Shown here: positions 1 through 9,804 of the stretch, piece after piece | Layout: each line of letters starts with the position of its first letter | How positions within the stretch are numbered: position 1 is the first letter of the stretch | Assembly (NCBI GenBank): GCA_037367405.1 | Contig: JAZKJV010011400.1 | Coordinates: 4,400,501-4,464,500, forward strand | Direction of reading: 5' to 3' | Source: Ottelia alismoides | Lineage: Eukaryota > Streptophyta > Magnoliopsida > Alismatales > Hydrocharitaceae | DNA: 64,000 nucleotides | Made by a program: the position numbers and the translations under genes | Notes under the pieces: generated by a model | Told to the model about the DNA's origin: nothing | Database searches by the model: none | The model's input: only the letters and a program-made list of their open reading frames with translations

Positions 1-259
1 GCAACAGGCAGACGGCATTTCGAGAATCAAAAGAGGCTGCATTTTGAGGGGCGTAGTCGTCGAAACGACACGTCTTATGCATGCAAGTTAGTAAGCTCCA
101 CGCGAACACTCGCAGTTGGCTGCCTATACAGAGTGCTTGACTAATTTCCTACGATAAGTCCGGTCATTTATTTTTTTACGGTTCCTTTAGCTGGTTCGCA
201 GTATTACCGATGAAAGCGTCCTTCGCGACGACCAACACACGCATATAGAACAGGCACCG
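1..259. other. Intergenic, upstream of moxR-like gene
   Basis: No coding region is supported here. The stretch is AT-richer than its surroundings just before the first gene and contains a T-rich run near 168-178, which may mark the end of a gene outside the window or the promoter region of the operon that starts at 260. A TTGACT hexamer occurs near 138, but no convincing -10 box lies at the right spacing, so no promoter is called. Confidence 0.5.
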
Positions 260-1213
260 ATGCGATCAACCAAAGAAGTGTTCCAAGCAGTATCTCAAGA
301 GCTCCACAAGATTTTTATCGGCCAGGAGGAACTGGTGCTGACAACGCTGGTGGCTCTGTTGTCCGGCGGTCATATTTTGATCGAGAGCTTGCCAGGTATG
401 GGCAAGACGCTGTTTGTCCGATCGCTAGGAACGATTCTTGGATGTCGTTTCGGTAGAATTCAATTCACGGCGGACCTGATGCCCAGCGACATTACCGGTG
501 CACCGCTGCTGGACATGCGCACGCAAGAGTTTCGGTTTCGTCCCGGGCCTGTGTTCACGCAACTGTTGTTGGCAGATGAAATCAATCGCTCGCCGGCCAA
601 GACGCACGCAGCTTTGCTGGAAATCATGCAAGAGTATCGCGTCACGGTCGATGGTACCAGCCATACCTTGGAGCGGCCGTTTCTGGTATTGGCGACGCAG
701 AATCCTATCGAAAGCGAAGGCACATATAACTTGCCCGAAGCCCAGTTGGATCGCTTTATGTTCAAGGTGGTCGTCGACTACCCCGATGAACAAGAGGAAG
801 AACGCATTCTGACCTTGCACAGTCAGATGATCGATCTGAACAAGCGTCTGGAGACGGAACTACATCCAATCACCTCGCCCGAAGAGTTGTTGGCGATCTC
901 GGCGCAGAATGCCACGGTGCGCATCGAGCCCAAGCTGGTTACTTACATCAACCAGCTAGTCCGACAGACTCGCAAATGGCCGACGTTTCATCTGGGCGCA
1001 TCGCCTCGCGCCGGACTGGCGCTGATGCAAGGTGCTCGTACTTTGGCCGCGGCCAGGGGACGCGATTACGCGATTCCCGATGACGTGGTCGAGATCGTGT
1101 TGCCAGCTCTGCGCCATCGCGTGGTTATGACCGCCGAAGCGGAGGTCGAGGGGCTGAAGGTCGACGATCAACTGCGGCAATTGGTACGAAGTATCGAAGT
1201 TCCTCGAGCCTGA
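260..1213 (+). CDS. MoxR-family AAA+ ATPase
   Basis: A cytoplasmic AAA+ ATPase of the MoxR family. These are thought to act as chaperones that mature or insert metal cofactors into VWA/DUF58-partnered complexes. Walker A is GMGKT at residues 46-50, Walker B is LLLADE at 102-107, and a sensor-1 region LATQNP follows near residue 146. The 317-residue length is normal for MoxR. The stop codon is 7 bases before the DUF58 gene, the classic MoxR-DUF58 pairing, so the two are almost certainly one operon. Family assignment is secure; the client is unknown. The ATG at 260 leaves a normal N-terminus before the GQEE motif. Confidence 0.93.
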   Translation: MRSTKEVFQAVSQELHKIFIGQEELVLTTLVALLSGGHILIESLPGMGKTLFVRSLGTILGCRFGRIQFTADLMPSDITGAPLLDMRTQEFRFRPGPVFTQLLLADEINRSPAKTHAALLEIMQEYRVTVDGTSHTLERPFLVLATQNPIESEGTYNLPEAQLDRFMFKVVVDYPDEQEEERILTLHSQMIDLNKRLETELHPITSPEELLAISAQNATVRIEPKLVTYINQLVRQTRKWPTFHLGASPRAGLALMQGARTLAAARGRDYAIPDDVVEIVLPALRHRVVMTAEAEVEGLKVDDQLRQLVRSIEVPRA

Positions 1214-1220
1214 GCGCGCC

Positions 1221-2642
1221 ATGGATACCACGGCGGAAGCCTTTACCTTCGAGCAACTGGGGATCACGCCTTGGTCAGTACTGATACTGGCTTTGGTGCC
1301 GTTGGTTCTTTTGATCTTGCTGACCGATACCTACCCCACGCGCCGCCTGGCCGGGCTGTTCGCTCTGCCCTTGATTGCTACGTTGATCCTGCCGCTGATG
1401 CCTGACTGGTGGTGGATTGTGGTGGCTATGCTGGATGCGGCTTTGTTGGTCTTGGCCCTGGTTGATTTGCTCAGTATTCCCAAGCTGATGAGCTTGGATG
1501 TGCAGCGATCGATGGCGCGGGTGGCTTCGTTGGGCGGTTGGCATCCGGTGGAGTTAGCGCTTAATTATCGCGGTGTGCGACCACTTAAACTGAACATTAC
1601 CGACGATGCATCCGATGGACTGGTCATCGAACCACCGCTGCACAAGTGCACTTTGCAACCTCGAACTCGCACCGTGCTGCATCATCGCTTTATGCCAGGT
1701 AAGCGCGGCGAATTCTTACTCGAGCATATCTACCTGTCCCTGCTCAGTCGCTTTGAGTTATGGAGCCGCAATCGTAAATTGTCGGCCCCGGGCACCTTGC
1801 ACGTTTATCCCAACATCCAGCAGATCAGCGAGTATGCGCTCCTGGCGAGAACTGGGCGTTTGAGCTTGATCGGCGTACGCAAAACGCGGCGGGCTGGTCA
1901 GGAAAATAACTTCGAACGTTTGCGTGATTATCAAGAGGATGACAACTACAAACATATCGACTGGCGCAGCACTGCCCGCCGCCAGAAGTTGACGGTCAAG
2001 CAGTTTCAGGCTGACCAGAGTCAACGCATCGTCTTTATGCTGGATTGTGGTCGCATGATGACCAACCAGTACAACGATTTGAGCTTAATCGATTACACGC
2101 TTAATTCGATCTTGCTGCTCAGCTACGTGGCCCTATCGCAAGGGGATTCGGTTGGCCTGATTTGTTTTTCCGATCATATTCACAACTACGTGCCTCCCGT
2201 GGGCGGCAAACGTCAAATGAATCGCTTGCTGCACGCAGGCTTTAACCAGTTTCCGCGCCTGGTTCAGTCGCGATTCGATCAGGCGTTCTTGTATCTCTCG
2301 ACTCATTGTCGGCGACGCTCGTTGGTTGTGCTGGTGACGAATGTCATCGACCAGGTCAATGCGGATCAAGTTCAAAACTACATGGGCAATCTGATCGGTT
2401 GTCATTTGCCGCTGCTGGTACTGCTGCGCGATCACAGTCTGTTTCAGTATGCAGATAATCCCGCCCCCGATGAAAGCGTGTTGTATCGCAGTGCGGCGGC
2501 CAGTCAGTTATTGCTGTGGCGCCATCAGGTCATTCGGCGAATGCAAGCCGGTGGTTGCATGGCGCTGGATGTCTTTCCCGATGAGATGACCTCGCCGCTG
2601 GTCAACAAGTACTTGGAAATCAAAGCTCAACACTTGCTGTAA
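1221..2642 (+). CDS. DUF58 domain protein (MoxR partner)
   Basis: A membrane-anchored DUF58 protein. Residues 15-95 hold about three hydrophobic helices. The DUF58 core follows, with the signature RLRDYQEDDNYKHIDWRSTA near residues 234-253, and then a VWA-like fold in which an FMLDCGRMM stretch takes the place of the MIDAS-like strand. DUF58 proteins sit beside MoxR ATPases and are presumed to be their membrane partners or substrates. It starts 7 bases after the MoxR stop. Many planctomycete loci continue with VWA or transglutaminase genes, but here the next gene is a peptidase. The 473-residue length is on the long side because of the N-terminal helices. Confidence 0.9.
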   Translation: MDTTAEAFTFEQLGITPWSVLILALVPLVLLILLTDTYPTRRLAGLFALPLIATLILPLMPDWWWIVVAMLDAALLVLALVDLLSIPKLMSLDVQRSMARVASLGGWHPVELALNYRGVRPLKLNITDDASDGLVIEPPLHKCTLQPRTRTVLHHRFMPGKRGEFLLEHIYLSLLSRFELWSRNRKLSAPGTLHVYPNIQQISEYALLARTGRLSLIGVRKTRRAGQENNFERLRDYQEDDNYKHIDWRSTARRQKLTVKQFQADQSQRIVFMLDCGRMMTNQYNDLSLIDYTLNSILLLSYVALSQGDSVGLICFSDHIHNYVPPVGGKRQMNRLLHAGFNQFPRLVQSRFDQAFLYLSTHCRRRSLVVLVTNVIDQVNADQVQNYMGNLIGCHLPLLVLLRDHSLFQYADNPAPDESVLYRSAAASQLLLWRHQVIRRMQAGGCMALDVFPDEMTSPLVNKYLEIKAQHLL

Positions 2643-2652
2643 AGATACGATC

Positions 2653-3825
2653 ATGGACGAAGCTCGCGCGATCAAACTGGTGACAGAACTGATGGCCATC
2701 GGCGGCGCAAGCTGCCAGGAAACTTCGGTGGCACAGGCCATCATCCGGTTTCTCAAGCAACTGGGCGTAGCCGATAGCGCGATCAGTTTTGACAGTGCCC
2801 ACAAGAAGACGCCCAGACCTGGTGCGATCGGTAACCTGATCGTCAAACTTCCGGGAGCCTTGAAACGACCACGCGTCATGCTTTCAGCTCACATGGATAC
2901 AGTGCCCATCTGCGTTGGTTGCCAGCCCAAACGGCAGGGTGGCGTCATTCGTTCTGCCGACAAGCACACCGGTTTGGGAGCTGATGACCGAGCTGGGGTC
3001 GCGACTGTCTTAATCGCCTTGGCCGAAAGCCTGGAAAGCGGACGGCCGCTGCCGCCGATCACGCTCTGCTTCTTCGTTCAAGAAGAGATTGGCTTGCAGG
3101 GCAGCCGTCATTTGAATGTCAACAAGTTAGGCAAGGTCGCCATGGCCTTTAACTTCGATGGCGGTAATCCACTAAAGCTGACCATCGGTGCGACCGGTGG
3201 CGAGAAGCTGAAGATCATTCTGCATGGCCTGGCTGCCCATGCTGGTCTGGCTCCGCAAGCCGGCGCTAGTGCCATCCACGCGGCGGGCCTGGCTATCGCA
3301 GCCCTGCAGCGCGGTGGTTGGCTAGGTTTGGTTCGCAAGGGTAAGCGCCAAGGTACCAGCAATATCGGAGTGATCCGCGGCGGCGCGGCGACGAACGTCG
3401 TGTGTGAACGCGTCGAGATCGAAGCCGAAGCCCGCAGTCATGATGCCGGCTTCCGCGATGCGATCGCCTCGGCGATCAAAACCGAGTTCATTAAAGCCGC
3501 TTCGCAGATTACCAGTGAGGCTGGTGTATCGGTGCGAGCCGAAGTGACTCGCCGCGTCGATTACGAACCATTCAAACTGGATGAAGATGCGCCGGTCGTG
3601 GTAACGGCTGTGCAAGCCATCCAGCGACTGGGCAGCCAGCCGACGTTGGCCGTGACCAACGGCGGTGTGGACGCGAATTGGCTGGTCCGACATGGCATAC
3701 CTACCGTGACGCTGGGCTGCGGTCAGCGCGATGTCCATACGGTCTCCGAATCCTTGGACATTGCCGACTTCCTCTTGGCCTGTCGCATTGGTATGGAATG
3801 CTGTAGTGCCCAACGCGACCGTTGA
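2653..3825 (+). CDS. M20-family metallopeptidase (peptidase T-like)
   Basis: A di-zinc aminopeptidase or deacylase of the M20 family, probably cytoplasmic since no signal peptide is seen. Metal-site motifs are visible: SAHMDTVP (His80, Asp82), GLGADDRAGV (bridging Asp111) and FVQEEIGLQG (catalytic and metal Glu144/145). A dimerisation-type insert follows, around residues 175-290, and the final metal His is in CGQRDVHTVSE near the C-terminus. The layout resembles PepT-like or tripeptidase members, but the substrate cannot be told from sequence. It begins 10 bases after the DUF58 gene, so it is probably co-transcribed with moxR-DUF58, perhaps only by position. Confidence 0.88.
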   Translation: MDEARAIKLVTELMAIGGASCQETSVAQAIIRFLKQLGVADSAISFDSAHKKTPRPGAIGNLIVKLPGALKRPRVMLSAHMDTVPICVGCQPKRQGGVIRSADKHTGLGADDRAGVATVLIALAESLESGRPLPPITLCFFVQEEIGLQGSRHLNVNKLGKVAMAFNFDGGNPLKLTIGATGGEKLKIILHGLAAHAGLAPQAGASAIHAAGLAIAALQRGGWLGLVRKGKRQGTSNIGVIRGGAATNVVCERVEIEAEARSHDAGFRDAIASAIKTEFIKAASQITSEAGVSVRAEVTRRVDYEPFKLDEDAPVVVTAVQAIQRLGSQPTLAVTNGGVDANWLVRHGIPTVTLGCGQRDVHTVSESLDIADFLLACRIGMECCSAQRDR

Positions 3826-3859
3826 GAGCTCGCGATACCAATTGAATAAAAGATAATCC

Positions 3860-4201
3860 ATGCAGCCAGACGACGAACTTTGTTTATGCTTTCATGTCTC
3901 ATGGCGCAAAGTCATCAACTACATTCGCGTTCACAAAGTGCGCCGAGCCAGTTTGCTCAGTGAGTGCCAAGGGGCAGGTACGGGCTGCGGTTGGTGTCGC
4001 GTATTTATGGAGCGATTGGTGCAGCACATCGATCCCAGTCAACCGCCGCCGGAGGATTTAGAACAATGGCTGGCTGATCAATTGCCCACCGCTCAGGCGT
4101 ATGCTCGCAAGCGAGCCGGTTATATATCACGCGGCAAGGTGCGGGCCGAAGACGATGAGCAACCGGACGGCGAGGCGGGCGAGGTTCCCGCCCAGCCCTA
4201 G
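3860..4201 (+). CDS. Small BFD-like [2Fe-2S] protein
   Basis: A 113-residue protein whose first 55 residues match the bacterioferritin-associated ferredoxin (BFD) fold. A C-x-C pair at Cys8/Cys10 and a C-x2-C pair at Cys43/Cys46 (GTGCGWC) are spaced as in BFD-like [2Fe-2S] domains. The rest is a charged tail with no recognised domain. BFD domains carry an iron-sulfur cluster for electron transfer or iron release, and stand-alone forms with tails are common in planctomycetes. It lies 34 bases after the M20 peptidase, so it may be the last gene of that operon. The partner protein is unknown. Confidence 0.78.
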   Translation: MQPDDELCLCFHVSWRKVINYIRVHKVRRASLLSECQGAGTGCGWCRVFMERLVQHIDPSQPPPEDLEQWLADQLPTAQAYARKRAGYISRGKVRAEDDEQPDGEAGEVPAQP

Positions 4202-4410
4202 CGCCGATGCCACCCCGCCCGGCAACTATTTGCCTTTATTTTGCTCGCCGGGCGTAACAAAAAGGGGCACGACAGGCCATTTAGCCATAGCAGATGCGAT
4301 TTCAGATCGCTTGCAGCTATACTGGGTGGCAGACCAGTGGGGTGTCTGCGACAAACCGTTAGCCAGTGCTCCCTCAGCCAGTTGGCTAGAAAAAAGTCGG
4401 TGATTGAGCC

Positions 4411-7400
4411 ATGAGTCAGCAGAAATCCAGGTATCGCCCAGCCTTGCAATTGGAAGCTTTGGACCGCCGCGAGCTGTATGCCGGGGACTTGCTCCGCTCC
4501 CTACCTGCGACTGTCGAGCCAGAGCTTACCCCGGCGCAGCGCCTGGCGCAATATGCCAGTAGCAATTGGCAGAGTGTCGGAAAGTTTACCGAAGCCACGC
4601 ATTTTACCTCGCGGGCTGAGCTGGATGCAAAGCTGGCAGCGTTGGTTCAAGAGTACTGGCGCGGGGTGTTCGACAAACCGGTCAAGGAGGTGGGCTGGCG
4701 CTACACGCTGGCTTTTGATCAAGGCTTGCGTCTTGAGGCAGCCACATCCGGGGCGGACAATCTGCAGAGCGTGAGGGTCACTGGTCCGACCAATGTTCAG
4801 ACGGTAGGTATCGATGAAGGAGATACCTTTGAAGTCACCGCTGATGGCTATCTGTATGTTAGTACTGCCAGCGGCATCAGCGTTGTTGATATTCGCGATC
4901 CGGCCAAGATGACTGCCTCTCGTTTAGAGGCCAAAGATGTCTGGAACTCGCGGCTGATTGTCAGCGGTGATCGGTTGCTGCGCACCTCTCAGGTAAATTC
5001 CGAGGTCAGCATCTACGGTTCGGAATTCAAGAGTTGGACCCCGAAGACGCTGGTCGAGATCTTCGATGTTTCCAGTCGGATGACTCCCAAGCTGATCAGC
5101 AAGTTCGAGTTTGAGGGCAACGAAGTGGCCGCGCGAGCCATCAATGGCCAGTTGACCTTGGTTACCTCGCAGAGCTTCGGCATGCTACTGCCCGAAGTGG
5201 CTGTGGTCAGAGGCAGTGATGGCCAAGATCGCTTCGAGTCGGCCGAACGTTACCTGGCCCGCAATCGAGATCAAATTCTTTCAGCCGTCCTACCTGATTA
5301 CCAACAGGGACTGGATGGGAAAACGGCGGGTGATTTGGGTTCGTGGCAAGATATTGCTCTGGGAGCAGATCTTTTGCAACTGCGCACCTCGATCATTCGC
5401 TTGGATTTCACTGCCTCTACGCCCAAGATCCTAGGATCAGAATTGCTGGTGGGTGTAGCCAATGCGGGCGTGTATTTGGCGGGTGATAATCTGTACATTT
5501 TCAGCGCATCGGTAACTAGCCCTGACGTCCCGCAACCGCTGATTGTTCCCATGGTCTTTTCGCCGCCAGAGTTTGAGACCAAGATCTACAAGTTCAACAT
5601 GGCGACCGATGGTGAAGTTGGAATCGTGGATAGTATCTCGCTGCCCATGGCGGTCTGGAATTCGCGTTGGATGAGCGAATACAAAGGTGTGTTGCGGGTG
5701 GCTGGCACGACCAACGATACTGCCAACATCTACACCATTGGCACGGTTGGTGGAGATTGGAAGGTCCTGGGCAAGCTGGTGGATATCGCGGCTGACCAGT
5801 CCTTATTGAGCGCCTATTTCGAGGGTGATCGAGCGCTGGTGACTACCGGTGTAACCGCTCAAGGTCTGTTCTTCGATCCCCTGCATGGTATCGATTTGTC
5901 CGATCCAGCCAATCCCCGGGAACTCAGCGAAGTTGTTATCCCGGGGTTCACTACCTATCTGCAGAAGATTGACGCGACGCACTGGATTGGTGTGGGTTAT
6001 GATCTATCACCAGATCAGCAAACGCAGAATCTGCAAGTCTCGCTGTACGAAGCCAGCGACTTGACCAAGCCACGACTGGTTGATCGTTGGGTGGGCACGG
6101 CTGATCGATTCTCAACATGGCTCCAGCCGGATTCGCTAGGTATAAGCTTTGATCCCGGCTCTGGCCTGCTGGTCATTGGCAGCAGCTTCGTCAGTTCCGA
6201 TTGGGGTTTAATGCAGGTCAACAAGCCGCCTGTCTTCAAGATTGACCTCAGCTCCAGCCAGCCGCTGCAGGCGCTGAACACCATTACCTATCCTGAATCG
6301 ATCAATCGCTCGTTTGTCAGGTCTGGACATTTGTTTGCCATCGGCCAGTACTCTGTGATTGCCCAGGATGTCAAGGATCTAACCAAGCTGGTTGGTCAGG
6401 TGTTTCCCGGACCTGCCGTGGACATTCCCATCTACCGCAGTGTAAGTCCGGGACAGACCGATGTGTTTCCATTGCTGGCCGGCTGGGATCCCAAAATGTT
6501 CTCAGTGTTGTCGGTAACCAATAACACCCAGGTAAAGGTCAGCGTAGCCGACGACGGTAACGTTACTGTTGTGGTACCCGATGATGTACCCAATGGCATC
6601 TCCGAAGTTCAGATTGAATACCGCTACAACAATGGTCCAATTGGCAAGATTCGATTGACCATTGCGACCTACACATACGTACCCTACGAGCCAATTGCGC
6701 CGGTTCTCAGCGATGCCCACACCAAGATCTTGGCCAGGTTCGAGGATAGCGCAGGCCAGAAAGCCACTGAGTTCAAGTCGGGCGATGAAGTGTGGGTGGT
6801 CTTGTCGGTCCTGGACCTGCGCAATGATCCCAAGGGTGTGTTTGCCGCATACTTTGACGTGCAGTTCGATAGCCAGAATGTCACGGTAATAGGCGAACCT
6901 GAATTCTATTCCGAGTTTGCCAATGGCCGACAGAAGGTCGCGTCTGGCAAGGGCTACTCGGCCTTGGGCGCATTCGGGGGCACTACCCCCAGTGACGAAG
7001 AGATTCAAGACGTCGTGCGTTTCAAGGTGCGTATTGATAGTAGTCAAGCCGTCACCATGACAATCACACCCTCTCAAGGCGTAGGTCGAGAGTTCTTGCT
7101 GTATGGCGAGTCTGGGGCACTGAAAAACGAGAACATTGAACCAGCCACGTTGACCACGGCCGCGACGGATTCGAAAGTCTTTGTGGTTGGGGGCGAGGCC
7201 AGTCCGGATCATGACTTCAATGACGACGGAGTCATCAGCGGCTTGGATGTCTTGCTGATGATCAACTACATCAATGGGCAAGCGGTGACTTCTGCTTCAA
7301 CTTCTACGGCAACGCTGAAAGCGGCCACTGGTGCCCAATCGCCCAGTCCACGGGTTTTCGACGTCTCTGGTGATGGCTCCGTTACGGGCTTGGATGTATT

Positions 7401-7548
7401 GCAAGTGATCAACGCCATCAATGCTCGCGGCAGTGGCGAAGGCGAAGCTACACCACCGATTACAACCGTCAGCTCGGCGTGGGCCGTAGACCAAGTGTTT
7501 GCAGCTGATCCAACTTCGGACATAATACGCAGGTCGCGGCGCGTTTAA
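4411..7548 (+). CDS. Secreted beta-propeller / cohesin-like / dockerin protein
   Basis: A 1045-residue extracellular protein. It starts with the planctomycete-type motif LEALDRRELYAGDLL (residues 15-29), seen on many large exported planctomycete proteins, with no classical signal peptide. Residues about 100-665 resemble the 'beta-propeller domain' secreted family distantly related to WD40. Residues about 675-755 look like an Ig/cadherin-type linker. Residues about 765-905 look cohesin-like. The C-terminus (about 932-1012) is a dockerin with two Ca-binding DxNxDGxxxxxD-type loops (DHDFNDDGVISGLDV and FDVSGDGSVTGLDV). Dockerin-cohesin modules mediate protein docking at the cell surface; the partner and substrate are unknown. 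It stands alone, flanked by 209 bases of non-coding DNA upstream. Confidence 0.82.
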   Translation: MSQQKSRYRPALQLEALDRRELYAGDLLRSLPATVEPELTPAQRLAQYASSNWQSVGKFTEATHFTSRAELDAKLAALVQEYWRGVFDKPVKEVGWRYTLAFDQGLRLEAATSGADNLQSVRVTGPTNVQTVGIDEGDTFEVTADGYLYVSTASGISVVDIRDPAKMTASRLEAKDVWNSRLIVSGDRLLRTSQVNSEVSIYGSEFKSWTPKTLVEIFDVSSRMTPKLISKFEFEGNEVAARAINGQLTLVTSQSFGMLLPEVAVVRGSDGQDRFESAERYLARNRDQILSAVLPDYQQGLDGKTAGDLGSWQDIALGADLLQLRTSIIRLDFTASTPKILGSELLVGVANAGVYLAGDNLYIFSASVTSPDVPQPLIVPMVFSPPEFETKIYKFNMATDGEVGIVDSISLPMAVWNSRWMSEYKGVLRVAGTTNDTANIYTIGTVGGDWKVLGKLVDIAADQSLLSAYFEGDRALVTTGVTAQGLFFDPLHGIDLSDPANPRELSEVVIPGFTTYLQKIDATHWIGVGYDLSPDQQTQNLQVSLYEASDLTKPRLVDRWVGTADRFSTWLQPDSLGISFDPGSGLLVIGSSFVSSDWGLMQVNKPPVFKIDLSSSQPLQALNTITYPESINRSFVRSGHLFAIGQYSVIAQDVKDLTKLVGQVFPGPAVDIPIYRSVSPGQTDVFPLLAGWDPKMFSVLSVTNNTQVKVSVADDGNVTVVVPDDVPNGISEVQIEYRYNNGPIGKIRLTIATYTYVPYEPIAPVLSDAHTKILARFEDSAGQKATEFKSGDEVWVVLSVLDLRNDPKGVFAAYFDVQFDSQNVTVIGEPEFYSEFANGRQKVASGKGYSALGAFGGTTPSDEEIQDVVRFKVRIDSSQAVTMTITPSQGVGREFLLYGESGALKNENIEPATLTTAATDSKVFVVGGEASPDHDFNDDGVISGLDVLLMINYINGQAVTSASTSTATLKAATGAQSPSPRVFDVSGDGSVTGLDVLQVINAINARGSGEGEATPPITTVSSAWAVDQVFAADPTSDIIRRSRRV

Positions 7549-7628
7549 GAGTTTGGCTGGCAGTTGCGTCCAACTGCTGAATCCGATCGCCGTGGTGATT
7601 GGGCATTCAGAGTTGGAAAGTACGCGCC

Positions 7629-8306
7629 GTGGCACTCAGCAGACAGCTTGAACCGGAATTGATGGATGATCCCCAAGAGGCGATCACCTACGACCAGATG
7701 GATCATGCTGAAGTCAATCGACGCTTCGTCGATGACTTGCTGGCCGGCGGTGATGTCGGCCCGGACATTCTCGACTTGGGGACAGGCACCGCTCGGATTC
7801 CTATCGAATTGTGCCGCCGAGTAGCCAATTGCCGCGTGCTGGCCAGCGATGGAGCGATCAGCATGTTGGATGTGGCTCGTTACAACGTATCGGTTAGCTC
7901 GCTAGACTATCGCATTCAGTTGCATCACGGTGATGCCAAGAGTCTGAAGATTGAGGATGCAACCTTCGATACAGTTGTGTCCAACAGTTTGATCCATCAT
8001 CTGCCCGAGCCCGAGCGAGCCATTGCGGAAATCGTGCGAGTTACACGACCAGCAGGACGCATCTTCGTTCGCGACCTGGCCCGCCCCGAAACGCAAGCCG
8101 AGATCGATCAGTTAGTCCAGCGGATCACAGGGCAAGAGACGCCCGAAGCGCAAGCCATGTTTCGGGCTTCATTGCACGCGGCTCTTACATTGGAAGAGAT
8201 CCGAGCGCTGGTAGCAGTCCATGGCATCCAGGCATCCGATGTCACCATGACCAGTGACCGCCACTGGACCTGGGATAGCCGCCTGGCAGATGCTGCAGAC
8301 CAGTAA
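7629..8306 (+). CDS. Class I SAM-dependent methyltransferase
   Basis: A cytoplasmic Rossmann-fold methyltransferase of the Methyltransf_11/25 type. The SAM-binding motif I is LDLGTGTARIPIEL. An acidic motif II follows in VLASDGAISML, and then a VVSNSLIHHLPEPERAIAEI motif typical of UbiE-like enzymes. I chose the GTG at 7629 because a GGAAAG ribosome-binding sequence lies 8 bases upstream; a TTG at 7599 in the same frame is possible. The methyl acceptor is unknown. It is followed by REP repeats and then a convergent gene. Confidence 0.84.
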   Translation: MALSRQLEPELMDDPQEAITYDQMDHAEVNRRFVDDLLAGGDVGPDILDLGTGTARIPIELCRRVANCRVLASDGAISMLDVARYNVSVSSLDYRIQLHHGDAKSLKIEDATFDTVVSNSLIHHLPEPERAIAEIVRVTRPAGRIFVRDLARPETQAEIDQLVQRITGQETPEAQAMFRASLHAALTLEEIRALVAVHGIQASDVTMTSDRHWTWDSRLADAADQ

Positions 8307-8330
8307 TGCATGCGGCCAACCTGTTCATTC

Positions 8331-8434
8331 GTAGCCACCGTCACCAGACGGTGGAGGCAACTCATCCGTAGCCACCGTCGCCAGACGGTGGAGGCAATAG
8401 CTAGAGTTCTCCACCGCATGGCAGCGATGGCTAC
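8331..8434. repeat. REP-like palindromic cluster (copy 1)
   Basis: Two successive left-type hairpins (TAGCCACCGTC-loop-GACGGTGGA) are followed by one right-type hairpin (CCACCGC...GCGATGGCTAC). Together they form the pattern TAGCCACC...GGTGGCTA repeated throughout the window. It lies between the convergent ends of the methyltransferase and the TolC-like gene, so it could also act as a transcription stop or mRNA 3'-end stabiliser. Confidence 0.85.
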
Positions 8435-8451
8435 ACTCTTTTGGAGACATG

Positions 8452-9804
8452 CTAGCGAATCAGCCAGGCATCTCGCTGGCAGCAGCGAAGGGCGATCTGG
8501 CCAATGGCTTCGGCCAGGTCAACTTCTGCCAGTTTGGCGGCGAGTCGTCGAGTGATCAAAGTCGATCGCGCCGTTAGCAACTCACTCCGCGCCAGGTTCA
8601 TCTCCTGGCCGCGAGCATCGCCCAACTCCTCCAATCGCCCGAGAGCGGCGACCCGCTGCTCCCATGATTCAATGACGGCTTGGGCCACCGCAATGCGCTG
8701 GTACGCTGTCGACAGGGCTGCGCATTTATCGCATACATCTTGTTCGATACGCTCTCGCAGCGTCTGAATCGCTAATTTCAACTCTTGGCGAATCCGCTGG
8801 ACGAGCTCATCGCCATGAATAGTCACGATCAGTTTTTGCAATAAGCTACAGTCTGGCAGGTTCAAGCCAACGCCCACCAGTGGTGTTAACATCTCTGCAA
8901 TGCCGCGCGCTGTTTCCTCCGTCAAGCACTGGCACAGCTGTATCAAAGCTTGATAGTCTTGGCGCTGCTCCAGGGCCAACATGCGTAACCGTTCACAATC
9001 GATGGCTGATGGTTGAATGTCCAGACCTTCCACGGCCGCGGTTCGAAGGTCACTAGCGCAGCAGGTCAACCGCAACAAGGCCGCAGCCAGTTGACCATCT
9101 GCGGCTCGCAGTTGAATCTGTTGATCGATCAGCCCGAGACGTTGGCGCTCCAAAGCGGTTGGGTCGGCGATGGCGATGCCCTTGTTGATCAAAGCTGCTT
9201 GCAGTTGGGTTTGTTCCTGCAAGAACTGCAAGCCTTCATCGACCAGTTCCAATTGTTGGCGGTTAGCGATCCAGGAGTAATACGCTCGCAGTGCGTTGGC
9301 GGCTGCCAGGTCGCGTTGCCTGGCTGCTTGTCGTCGCAGGAACGCAGCCTGCAGTTGGGCCAAGGCCTGCTGGCCATGTTGCCCACACTGATCAGCTTCG
9401 CACTGTAGTGTCGTGGCGCGTTGCAGAAGCAAGCGGGCAAGTGGAAAGCAATTGGCTGCCTGGCAAGCCACCTGGTGGCCGCCGAGTGGATGGATCGCAG
9501 AGGGCGTCGATTCGATACTCGCAGCGCTGGTCAATTTGACAATAGGTTCCGCTTGCTCACTGGCAGGTGGCAGCTGCTGCTGTTCAGGTAATCCATGACC
9601 AGATGGTTCAAGACCAGGACCAGGAGATTCAAGACCAGGCAACTCGTGACCGCTTGCAGGGTCGGGGATTACCGGCTGGGTCACGACTGGTTTGGTAAAG
9701 CGAGCAGACTTTGTCGCCTGCGCAAACAACTCCTGACTGCTCGAAGCGCACAGGTATGCGCTGGCAGTTAGTGTCAGAAGTAAATGCAAGCGTTTGTGCA
9801 CCAT
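8452..9804 (-). CDS. TolC/OMF-like secreted coiled-coil protein
   Basis: A 450-residue exported protein with an N-terminal signal peptide (hydrophobic stretch about residues 6-25). A Pro/Gly/Glu-rich linker to about residue 85 follows. The remainder is a long, Ala/Gln/Leu-rich helical region in two halves, resembling the hairpin-helix organisation of outer-membrane efflux factors of the TolC family. Strand segments of a beta-barrel are hard to see, and cysteines are unusually frequent (about 14) for an OMF protein. The likely role is a cell-envelope channel or periplasmic helical protein. No transporter partner is adjacent, and the assignment is by architecture rather than a decisive motif. 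Confidence 0.6.
   Translation of the reverse strand: MVHKRLHLLLTLTASAYLCASSSQELFAQATKSARFTKPVVTQPVIPDPASGHELPGLESPGPGLEPSGHGLPEQQQLPPASEQAEPIVKLTSAASIESTPSAIHPLGGHQVACQAANCFPLARLLLQRATTLQCEADQCGQHGQQALAQLQAAFLRRQAARQRDLAAANALRAYYSWIANRQQLELVDEGLQFLQEQTQLQAALINKGIAIADPTALERQRLGLIDQQIQLRAADGQLAAALLRLTCCASDLRTAAVEGLDIQPSAIDCERLRMLALEQRQDYQALIQLCQCLTEETARGIAEMLTPLVGVGLNLPDCSLLQKLIVTIHGDELVQRIRQELKLAIQTLRERIEQDVCDKCAALSTAYQRIAVAQAVIESWEQRVAALGRLEELGDARGQEMNLARSELLTARSTLITRRLAAKLAEVDLAEAIGQIALRCCQRDAWLIR

Noticed and set aside
130..165. Sigma-70 promoter for the moxR operon
   Set aside because: A TTGACT hexamer exists but no acceptable -10 hexamer at 16-18 bases.
6502..7281. 259-codon minus-strand open frame
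   Set aside because: Antisense to the dockerin protein gene and without a signal or motif.
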